DNA of 64,000 nucleotides from Isoetes taiwanensis (lineage: Eukaryota; Streptophyta; Lycopodiopsida; Isoetales; Isoetaceae): positions 310,001-374,000 of the forward strand of contig JAJEKV010000281.1 of assembly GCA_021234155.1 (NCBI GenBank), read 5' to 3'. A program made the position numbers and the translations under genes. The number at the start of each line of letters is the position of its first letter. Position 1 is the stretch's first letter. The notes beneath the pieces were generated by a model that was given only the letters and a program-made list of their open reading frames with translations, did no database searches and had not been told where the DNA came from. Shown here piece after piece: positions 1 to 8,340 of this stretch.

Positions 1-289
1 AGCTCTCGCCAAGTCTTCGACTCTGCGGTCGGAGGTATAAGCTGCGGTCACCGCCAATCTTCCCTGCCGCCTGTAAGGTATGGCGAAGTCGAAAACATCG
101 AGTGCTACCGCTCTCTTCACCAGGATGGCATATTCGGTGTTGAGGGGTAGCCGAGCATGCCGGCCAAATCCTGAGAGCGCGATCAGCATCGACACTCCTT
201 CTTCGCCCCTGGGGGTGAATTTGCGGTGAATTACCGCTATTCTTCCGTCCATCAGCAGGGGAAGGTAATACCGCGAACGACTCGCCGTC
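1..289 (-). CDS. Accessory ORF3, unknown protein, cut by window edge (element A)
   Basis: An open frame runs from the ATG at 289 to the window edge (at least 96 codons), starting MTASRSRYYLPLLMDGRI and continuing AVIHRKFTPRGEE. The complete element has the same LLMDGRIAVIHRKFTPRGE sequence at about 36265-36205. It begins about 30 nt after the ORF2 stop in another frame. The relation to gag is unclear: it could be a separate gene or the gag amino terminus. No known motif was seen. Confidence 0.45.
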
Positions 290-318
290 ATGCGACGCCC
301 TCACCGTTCGTTATCCGG

Positions 319-1441
319 CTACGTGTTAATGCGACGCAAAAAATCATCAACCTCCACCGTGGTGAGCTCCCTGTAGTCCCTGACTGTTGCTGAAGCTCTC
401 CTGAGGTCGAACTCGCCTCTTCTCTCCCGGGGAGGTGTTGCCGAAGAGCTTGCCGTTAAGATGTTTGATGTCGCGTGGCGAATCCCCATCTGTTCCTGTA
501 GAGCAAGGAACTCTTCCTCCGTCGGTAGTTGGTCTGCGGCCTGGTCTGCCTCCATAATCGCGCTTTCGATTTGTTGTAGGCTTGGACGGAGGTCGACTCC
601 CCGATGTAAAGTGTCGGCTTCCCTTACTTGGAGTGGAAAGTCGAGGTTCCTCGGGACGATGAAGTCGTCCAGATCCGTTCTTCGGAGTTGGTGCAGCAAC
701 TCTTCAGGTCGATATTCCCTTTCTCTGCACTCCGGGAGATTTTGGATGTCGCTTAGGAGCAAAAATTCTTCGCCTTCGACAATGATGGGGGCTAGGCTTG
801 TAATGCCTAGCCCAAGGGGTGGCGCGATTCTAAGAGTTTGCCGGCTTCTTTCGAAGTCTTGCCACTCTTGTTCACTTTGTCATGCTCTTCTTCCGTAGAG
901 GTCGAGTTCGGCGTAGTCTTCCTCCCTTCGATTCCTCTTCTTCGAGTCTTCTTCTTTTCCTTCCCGCCCCGTCAGTATGTGCGTAAGGAGCCGTTGTTCT
1001 GTTGCTATGGCTAATGGGTCCACGTCCATGGGGGGAATGGAGGTTTCTCCCACAGTGTTTTCGGCACGATGGGTAAGAAAAATTGCCAAGGCAGTGTTGA
1101 AAGAGAAGTATTTGGTCCTATTGGATGATTAGGACCATTGGCTCTCAGCGTCGCTTTGCGCCTTGTTTGTGAGGTACTTGGCAATGTTTGGAACATTGCC
1201 TAAAAGCTGCTAGGGGATTGCCTAGGAACAAAGTAACCTACACGCAAGGTGGGAGCTGCACTAGAGATGGCTCTACCCTAGCTTGGAATTGAGACGGGGA
1301 CTCCTCGCTGTAAGTGGGGTTCGTGCAAAGTTGCTTGGACATCTACCTCCTTAGGAAGACATGGAAAATTTCATCGATGTAGGCCCCGGCAAAGATGAGC
1401 GCCGGGCTACCGTACCATCTGCGGAAATCAGAGGTTGCCAT
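319..1441 (-). pseudogene. Accessory ORF2, unknown protein (element A copy)
   Basis: I do not recognise this protein. A short leader ORF starts at the ATG at 1441 (MATSDFRRW...) and stops after about 32 codons. Further open segments follow at 1196-1011, 1089-880 and the best-kept one at 762-319 (147 codons, ending RRINT). The conserved core contains SDIQNLPEC, EYRPEELL, LDDFIVP, PTEEEFLALQEQMGIR and a C-terminal VEVDDFLRRI. The matching region in the complete element (37419-36320) conserves LSDIQNLPEC, EYRP, DFIVP, EEFLAL and QMGIR despite frame changes, so it was once coding. It is acidic and rich in Glu, Leu and Arg, with no membrane segment. A GT-rich boundary after the 32-codon leader could be a splice donor, but I could not place an acceptor. 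Confidence 0.5.
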
Positions 1442-1554
1442 GAGTTCAATGCGGAAGAGAGTAGCAAATGGTTGCAAGAGCGCCTCAGGAAGTTGGAAAA
1501 TTGGCTAAGAGAGCAGGAGCAAACTTGTGGGGTGCTACGCGTAAAATGAGGGAC

Positions 1555-1564
1555 TTATTTATAG
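1555..1564 (-). promoter_or_regulatory. TATA box of accessory ORF2 (element A)
   Basis: The minus strand reads CTATAAATAA, 114 nt before an ATG at 1441. The complete element has CTATAAATAG at the same place, 115 nt before its ATG at 37419. Confidence 0.65.
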
Positions 1565-1753
1565 AAAAAGAGGAAAACCCTAATTTTTGAGGGACATGGA
1601 AATTCTTCGGGTTGGGTGTTTGTAGTCTGTAATGAGGTCAAAATGGGAATTTGAAGACTAGTTCAAGTGTTAGAGCATGGCTGGATTACTGAAAGATGCT
1701 ATACAACAGGTTGAAGATCATTTTGGCAAGCTCCGGTGAAGAAATGGTAGGAG

Positions 1754-1820
1754 GTCTCACAGCTTGCGCCTCGCTCAAAAACTAAAGTTTAGTTTCTAGT
1801 CCAGGCGCGAGCTGTGAGAC
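1754..1820. promoter_or_regulatory. ~67 bp palindrome, upstream of accessory ORF2 (element A, proximal)
   Basis: Fourth copy of the palindrome in element A, with nearly perfect outer arms (GTCTCACAGCT / AGCTGTGAGAC). It lies about 190 bp before the TATA box at 1555-1564 in the direction of transcription. Confidence 0.8.
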
Positions 1821-1954
1821 ATCAGTCCCATTTTGATCAAAACATGTCCAATTTAGGTGAACTAAAGGTGTAAGGATGATGGCCTCATCAAATCAGGTAG
1901 AATTGACCCCTTATTTGGTCAATTTGGAGCTGTTTTGGGCAAGTTTTGGGCAAG

Positions 1955-2021
1955 GTCTCACAGCTTGCGCCTCGCTCGAAAACTAAAGTTTAGTTTCTTG
2001 CCCAGGCGCGAGCTGTGAGAC
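1955..2021. promoter_or_regulatory. ~67 bp palindrome, upstream of accessory ORF2 (element A, distal)
   Basis: The same palindrome as at 3639-3704 and 3829-3895, with arms GTCTCACAGCTTGCGCC and GGCGCGAGCTGTGAGAC. It lies just after the stop of the histone-like ORF and before the second TATA box. Confidence 0.8.
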
Positions 2022-2165
2022 ATCACGCCTTTCGGTCGGCAAATGTCCTATTTCACTAAAATAAAAACTAAAACCTGCTAACTCATCCTAATTAGTCAAG
2101 TTCAGGCAACTAAAGTACACAAAATTGTTCCATTTTACAAAATTTTCAATTATTTACAAATGGTT

Positions 2166-3426
2166 CTAAGGGCGTTCTCCCTTAATGCGTCTAGCAAGAT
2201 ACATGTCTTGCCTCATAAGGGTTACTCGTTTGGCATGGACAGTGCAAGATGTTGAGTCTTCAAAATGTTGTACTATAAACCGCTTTCACCGCTTCTTTGC
2301 GATGCCAGTGACATTTCATCTGTGACCCTAAAGTCAGTCCTGAAATCCTGCATTACCTCTCTAACTAGCCGAGCAAAGGGGGCACGGGGAATCAGAAGCC
2401 GTAGCTCTTATTTGGAAGTGCGATCTCTCTCCGTAGTGCTCTTTGCTCGAGCTGCTTCTTAGTGAGCTTCTTCGGGAAGGCTTTTTAGGGACCTTGGGCT
2501 TGGGTGGTGGGGGTCGTAGGGTTCTGGCTGCTTTGTGGGGTGACCCCTTCCGATGGTCTTGACCCCTGTTCTCTGGTAGTAGGAGTTGTATCGTCCCACT
2601 CCTTCATATAGGCCTCGTGGTCCGCATCTTTTTTCGTAGACTTTGATGGGGTTGGTGGCGTAAGACTCTCGGGCAGGCGGGGTTGCTTCTTCTGTCCCAT
2701 TTGGGCAGGGGGGGGCTTCTTTCTTGTGTCCTTTGCTCCTCCTGGTGCTATCTGCTTTCGGTCACCACCTGCTCTGATCGGGGGTTTGGAGGAGCGGCTC
2801 CCTCGGTGTTGGGATTATGATCTCCGTCGAGGAGAATCGTCCAGAGGAGGAGGGGCTGATCAGGTGGTGGATTCGGCTATCACTATCTTAGGATTGGGCG
2901 TTTTCTTTAGCTTCCTTTTGGGCTGCTCCATGGCTTTGCCCTTCTTCTTCTTCAGTTCCTCGGCGCTTTTGCCTCCTCCTCTTCTCTCTTCCTCTTCTTT
3001 TGTTCCTTTTTTTCTTTCGGCGTTCATATTTTCGATGAAAGCGGCGGAGGTCTCTGCTTCTCTGTAGGCTCGAGCCTCGGCTCGCTCGCTCTTCTTTGCT
3101 CCTCACTTCTTTTTTCGAATCCGGGCCCGACTTGTTCTTCAATGGTCGGCTCAAGGCGTCGGCATCCTCTGTTCTTCGGGCCTTGGTTCTCTTTTCCCTC
3201 TGCGCTCCCTCCTCCTCTTCCTCAATCACTTCCGTCCGGCCTCTGAATGTACTTCCTCTTCTTGATTTTGCTGCCGTTCGAAGGTTCTCCCTCACTCGAA
3301 GAAGATTGACCCGATTAGGGTTAAGGAGGCTCTTGGAGCATCGCCCGAATCGTACCGGCATCGGCGGCCTAAAATGGTCGCTTCGCTGGGCGGGGCTTTC
3401 CTCATGATGTTTGGTTCGCGTACCAT
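2166..3426 (-). pseudogene. Retrotransposon-borne histone H3/CENH3-like protein (element A copy)
   Basis: About 420 codons from the ATG at 3426 to TAG at 2166-2168, interrupted by several frame changes. N-terminus: after allowing for one 2-nt insertion it reads MVRTKHHEE, like the MARTKH start of plant CENH3. The middle (about 3361-2888) is very rich in E, K and R, then comes a proline/threonine-rich stretch (2700-2485). The C-terminal ~90 codons are an H3 histone fold: LLIPRAPFARLVREV, then MQDFRTDFR (canonical H3: AQDFKTDLR), [29 protein letters not shown] and a terminal GERP. H3 ends the same way ([30 protein letters not shown]). LLIP-AP and VTLMR are CENH3-like, while the loop length and GER end are canonical H3. 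It lies alone behind its own TATA box. The frameshifts suggest a dead copy or consensus errors. Confidence 0.8.
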
Positions 3427-3527
3427 GTTTGACGGGTCGTCAATCGGATCTCGGGCGCCAAAGATCGCCTTAGAGAGCGAGAGCTGGTTTCTAAGGCGGG
3501 AACATTCAAATGAGGGGGGTCTACTTC

Positions 3528-3537
3528 TATTTATAGC
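3528..3537 (-). promoter_or_regulatory. TATA box of histone-like accessory gene (element A)
   Basis: The minus strand reads CTATAAATAG, a canonical plant TATA box, 102 nt upstream of the ATG at 3426. The equivalent box in the complete element (39462-39471) is also exactly 102 nt from its ATG, which supports function as an internal promoter separate from the LTR promoter. Confidence 0.7.
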
Positions 3538-3638
3538 TTGGGAAATTTTAGGTCAAAATTCAAGTTGCTCTTATTTAGCCTGCTAAGGTACCTATTTAAT
3601 TAAAACTTACACTTATTTCAGACTTTTTCTACTTATTG

Positions 3639-3704
3639 GTCTCACAGGTCGCGCCTCGCTCAAAAACTAAAGTTTAGTTTTTAGACCAGGCGCGAGCTGT
3701 GAGA
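3639..3704. promoter_or_regulatory. ~67 bp palindrome, upstream of histone-like ORF (element A, proximal)
   Basis: Second member of the pair. The arms run from GTCTCAC to the GCGCGAGCTGTGAGA side and share the core AAACTAAAGTTTAGTTT with the other copies. It lies about 100 bp before the TATA box at 3528-3537 in the transcription direction. One arm has small changes (ACAGGTCGCGCC instead of ACAGCTTGCGCC). Confidence 0.8.
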
Positions 3705-3828
3705 TTTCACATATCTTTAAGTAATTTAAGTAATTAAAACATGCTATTCTAATTAATTCCTATCTTAGAATTAGCCTTACCACCTTAGTTTTCTCAAATT
3801 TGTCATGTTTGAGTGACCTTGGCTCGAT

Positions 3829-3895
3829 GTCTCACAGCTTGCGCCTCGCTCAAAAACTAAAGTTTAGTTCTTTGCCCAGGCGCGAGCTGTGAGAC
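3829..3895. promoter_or_regulatory. ~67 bp palindrome, upstream of histone-like ORF (element A, distal)
   Basis: An imperfect inverted repeat opens with GTCTCACAGCTTGCGCCTCG and closes with AGGCGCGAGCTGTGAGAC around an AT-rich self-complementary core (AAACTAAAGTTTAGTTT). It is one of four copies in element A and belongs to the pair lying between the primer-binding site and the TATA box of the histone-like gene. The shape fits a transcription-factor or structural RNA/DNA element. It is not a mobile MITE copy, because its place is conserved in the second element. Confidence 0.8.
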
Positions 3896-4085
3896 CACCT
3901 TACTTGGCAAATTCTTGGCTCATTCTTTTTATTCTTATTAAGTTCCAATTCACTTAACTGTTACTAGCTTAGCATAACTACCAAAAATGAGAAAAATTTT
4001 CCCACTTTTCGAGGCTTGAAGATCCTATCAAGTTAGTACTACTGGGAGTATGGTCAGTGCTTTGCTCTTGGTCTCCAAGAACATA

Positions 4086-4097
4086 GCTCTGATACCA
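4086..4097 (-). other. Primer-binding site (initiator Met tRNA) of element A
   Basis: The minus strand reads TGGTATCAGAGC directly inside the LTR. This is the canonical plant LTR-retrotransposon primer-binding site complementary to the 3' end of initiator methionyl tRNA. It fixes the orientation of the element as minus and the LTR edge near 4099. Confidence 0.9.
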
Positions 4098-4098
4098 C

Positions 4099-5630
4099 CG
4101 CGGACGTCCCCTACTCATATAACACGATGCCAAGACTGTTATACAAGCAGGAGTTCATCCCCGCACCAGCTACATCGATCGGGGCCCTCCACATATCAAC
4201 GTTATTAGCCTAGAGTCCACAATGGGGAAGAGTGAAGGGGTCATTTCACCCCGCCTTCCTCGGGGCCTACCTAGCTGCTGGCGGGCGTAAATATACACGC
4301 CAAGAACATAACATCATATATCCACCTCGAAGGGTGGCACATCAATACCGCATAGACAAACATCAAAGACAATACAAAGGAAATCCCTACCCAAGGCTCG
4401 GACTCCGGGAAGGACCCGACTAGCTTGGGTCTCCGTGAGTTCAAGGGCAGTGCATAATCATGGACAAAGATTGGATTGGGCCGGCATAAGAACATGGCTT
4501 AGGGTTGTCCACTCCATCCGCCCCTCCTCAAAGGGGTACACACTTTGCGAGTAGGTTGAAAAGTGTTGGGACCTCGACCAAGGTGTAGCCCCGCCGGGTG
4601 CATAGCCAAAGGGGCTATTCTCGGGTTACATCTCCCGGTCCCGATGGGGGGGGGTAGGGATCACTCCCTCCGAGAGATCTACATTTGAATGACCCAAGGT
4701 GACTAGAGGGCCAACGCCCTTATTGACTTAACCCAATGGAAGGTGAACTCCACCCCACGGGTGTCGAGCCCATGCCTTACCCACACTCAGTGGCAAGCCA
4801 TTAGACCTAGTCACTCTGATTCTCGGTAGGCCTTACACACCAGAGGGATCGGTCAAGGGTCAGAACACGAACCTCATTCTAAGCCAGTCTGGCCCCTTCA
4901 CCCACAACCAGGTGGGGTTCTTGTGCACAGGCCGAATTCTAGTAATGCACTAAGAGGGACTAGCTAGGAGCATCATCTACTAAGCTTTAAGTCTCTACCC
5001 ACCCTTCCCAATACAATGAGTCCACAGAATACAACCATCCATCATATGATCATAAATAATAAGAACTAATCTAATACATAGAGTCAATTCTTTAGTTAGA
5101 GTCAATCTCAGGGTCTGTTGGGCTACTAAGGGCGATTTAATAGGCTAAACCTACTAGTTCGAAGGCTGGAATGAGGTTTAAGCTATTCAATCGACCAAAT
5201 ACTGATCCTGGTTCACTCCTCTTGATCCGGCGTCCATGTCTACATTCTTTTCGGGATGTGGTCGGAAGGATGATCGACGGCTGCCGGGTCTTTGCCGGGC
5301 AGATCGTGGGAGTTGGAATTGACTCCTCGGTAGCGCCGAACTCGAGCTCGAAGAAGGTCTGTGGGCGAAAAAGGGAATGTTAGGGTTTGGTGCCTTATGT
5401 AGGCTATCGGTTAGGTTTAGGGTTCCCATGACCCTTTGTCTACCTTTAAGGGTTTAAAGGTCTAAAGGTGCGCGCATTGCTAAGTGTGCGCACCATTGCA
5501 AGTTGCCCCCTAGGGCGTCCTTGCTTGAGTATTCATCGGCGCACCACGCCAATCGGACGGGCGTGTACGCTGACGCGCACAAAGACGCGGATATCGCCCC
5601 GAGACCATTATGATATCAGATGGAACGCCA
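4099..5630 (-). repeat. 5' LTR of element A
   Basis: This is a ~1.53 kb segment homologous, with moderate divergence, to the two LTRs at 28491-30058 and 40028-41582. Shared blocks include the terminal GACGTCCCCTAC motif, the block reading 'gggaagagtgaagg', and a string of short markers through to the right end near GGAACGCCA. The boundaries are inferred from this alignment and from the adjoining primer-binding site. The partner LTR is outside the window, so no target-site duplication can be checked. Confidence 0.75.
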
Positions 5631-5789
5631 AAGCGAGAATATGATAGTTTAGAGGATCAATTGTTGTGTGCCGGAAGGGATTAGGGAAACTCTGTTGTAA
5701 TCGGGAATGAAACAGGAAATGGGGAGGAAAATTGGCGCGCGGGAACCGAGATCGAGCTAAGTCACGTTTTTTGTCGACCTCTAAGTGCT

Positions 5790-6658
5790 TTAAGTGCTTA
5801 GTGCTTTCGCGCTTTTTTGGGTAGCAGAACCATATTTACACCCTCTGGCGGCTTGCCAAGCCATGTCCAAATAAAGTGGGAGGTGGTCTGAGTCGACCTC
5901 CTCATCCCGACTGTCGGTGCCCACCCGGAAACGACTGATGAGATGCATATCTTGCGCAACTACGAGCACATAGATGCATATCCTGTCTGCAGGTGCACTT
6001 GTGAGAAGCGGGCCACTGTGACAGGCCATTGCAAATTATCAAGTAAAAAATACCACATAGCAGGACCAAGTATGCGCTTAAAGTGAGTGACACGGCCGTC
6101 ATCCGATCCTCGTGGCGGGTTGCCTCTACGGGCGTAGATGCACGGGACATCGTCGTGAGGGGTCAAGTCTCATGGGATGCTCTACTCCCCGTGCATTAAA
6201 ATCCCCAAGAAGGACGACCCTACCCAATCAAGCAGCTTGTCTTGTGATGTCATCATATAGATCGACATAAGGGTCCATCCTATCCGCGATCGGAGTGGCT
6301 GCGATAGAAGGTGCTCTGCGAGGGAAATAACAGCGCCGAGAAAAAGATGGTTGCCACCGGTATTATGCACCACGAACCCACAAGTACCGGTTGTGTGCAT
6401 GCGTCTTGTGGAGGGTAATCGAATGTGCCAAGGTTGTCCTGGGTAGTAGCAAGCAACCCCACCATGACCCCTCTCACTTTGCATGTGTATTGAAGATCGA
6501 GAAATGTTGGTAACCCGGCAGATCGTAGCTCGCGCCCGACATGCTCCCATGTCTCCATGAAAAGATGAGATCCATATTGGCTGCCACTTTGAAGTTGAGA
6601 CTGCCCCTTCTCGCCAAGGGAAGCCTCGACAATTCCATGAGACCACCCGGAGGCACAA
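5790..6658 (-). pseudogene. L1-type LINE ORF2 endonuclease domain, frameshifted remnant
   Basis: The minus strand encodes an apurinic-like (EEP) endonuclease of non-LTR retrotransposons. It starts near MCLRVVSWNCRG (the N-terminal SWNxRG motif), passes GHGGVACYYPG, and ends with VDSDHLPLYLDM (the SDHxPL active-site motif) near 5870. Pieces fall in at least three frames, so the domain is broken. No reverse transcriptase follows: element A's LTR begins at 5630. The local GC content is far above that of the neighbours. Confidence 0.7.
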
Positions 6659-6661
6659 TTC

Positions 6662-8340
6662 CTATTTGTCAACAAGAAGGGTATCGCGCTGACTCGAGTC
6701 ATGGGGGAGGGACCGGAAGCAGAGGCCGAAAGTGAGGAGAAGTAGATGGAGCGGAGGCAAAGATGTGGTAGAGGGCATGGGTCGGAGGGAGCGTGAGTAG
6801 GAGCAGGAGAAGGGGGTACTTGTGGTAAGAGAAGCAAGCAAGGCCACGCTCAACCGCGATTGGGATCGGGCGGGGTCCGCAGCAGAGTGTGCCGGCAAAA
6901 AATGTGCATCCCGCTCGAACCCATCCCGCGGCACCCCATTGGTGGCAGATGCCTCTGACCCTGACAAGCTCCCCTGCGCTCAAGGCTCTCCTACTCGCGG
7001 GTGTGAGGTCCCGGTCCACGCATGGGGGCGCCCCTTCTCGCATCTTGCCCGGCGCAATATGATATCATGCACTGCGCGATCCGCGAACCGCTGAATATGA
7101 CAATGCGGTTACGACTGAAAGCCGAGCCCCATGGCGGGCTGTTTCGGGGAAATGTGAATCGCCCTGGGGAATGTCATCCCATCGAGAATGTGTGTTCAGA
7201 GTGAGACTCTCCCCGCTTCTCTTCCTCGCATGCCCGGACTACTAGATTGTGGCCTCCGTCAAGCTCTTGGAGTTCTCAAGGCCCGCAAGTCAAAGGTGGG
7301 CGAGGGCGGGGCCCGTGGCCGGGGTGGTGGTGGTGGTGGCCGGGATGGCGTTAGGGTGGCTTGAGGCGGGGCAGCGCGGCGGGTCCCGGGTCACGGCTGC
7401 GGGAGGCCGTGGGTATCTTGGGGGTATTGCAGGTGGTAGGTCCGCGCCCTCGCCCCCTGTGAAAGTAGGAGCTCAACTCTTGTAGGGCCTCGGGCCGCTG
7501 CTTGGCCATCTCCCCGCTCTGTGATCGGGCCAGTGACCGACTATGAACCTCAGTAGGGAGACCCCGCTCGTCTATGGATGGTCGCAAACCCCCGGAGCTC
7601 GAGGCTCGAGTAGCTTAGGGCGTGTTTCGAGCCCCAAAGACACGCAAGGCCCGGAGATGGGCTTGCCGTCCGATCGCATTCAAGAACCCGGCCGTGGTCT
7701 GGTTGTCCCGCAAGAGTGGCCCCGCTCCCCCGTGTGCCATGGTGGTGGCTTCCTCAACCTTCCGGGATCAAACCGACACGGTGACCATTGTCACCGTGCA
7801 TTGCCCGCTCCTCGCCGCTGTGTCATGGTGTCCGAGTGATGAACACAGAGTCTAGGCAGCCCGCATGTCGCTGAGCTCCCCGCCCGGCCTCGCTGCCGTT
7901 CGGCGTGCCGGGCCAAAGCCATCTTCTACGTGTTGTGGCGGGTCTCCGGGCCCACGGTGCGGTTCTTTCGACCACCGGTTGCCTTCGAGCATATGGATTG
8001 CCGAGGGACTCCATCTCCACCGCCATGCCCGCCCGGGCACCTTTATTAGCCTCACGCGGCAGCTTGTTAGCCTCCACGCCCGCTTTGACATGGCTCTAAT
8101 TCTCTGCCGAGGCAGGAGTTCCTGTGTGGTCTGGCAATCAATCCCTTCCGGCTGGGCTGGCTGCGTTGAGGGGGCCTTAGCCTTAGCCCAAGCCTCCTCC
8201 TTCATGGAGAATGACTCTCACCTGTCCATGATGGCTGATCGGGACCATTTTCGTGGCGGCCCCTCGCTTTGGTTTTCCCAGGCTGACCCATCTTCTGTGG
8301 CCATGACTGGGGTTGTGGCACGTCAAGCAAGGTTTAGGCT
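6662..8340 (-). pseudogene. Probable LINE ORF1/5' region upstream of the endonuclease remnant
   Basis: A GC-rich (roughly 60%) stretch with overlapping open frames on both strands. The minus-strand frames lie directly upstream of the endonuclease start and would be the place for LINE ORF1. I see no clear zinc knuckle or RNA-binding signature, so the call rests on position and base composition only. Confidence 0.3.

Larger units (their letters stand above)
1..5630 (-). mobile_element. Ty3/gypsy LTR retrotransposon, 5' part (element A), truncated by window edge
   Basis: This is the 5' portion of an LTR retrotransposon whose sense strand is minus. It is collinear with 36010-41582 of the complete element at 28491-41582. 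Seen in order on the minus strand: an LTR (about 5630 to 4099), a perfect 12-nt initiator-Met primer-binding site, two palindromes, a TATA box, the histone-like ORF, two more palindromes, a TATA box, accessory ORF2, and the start of accessory ORF3, which runs off the window at position 1. Gag-pol would lie to the left of the window. Its LTR is clearly diverged from those of the complete element, so it is an independent, older or different family member and not a recent duplicate. Confidence 0.85.
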
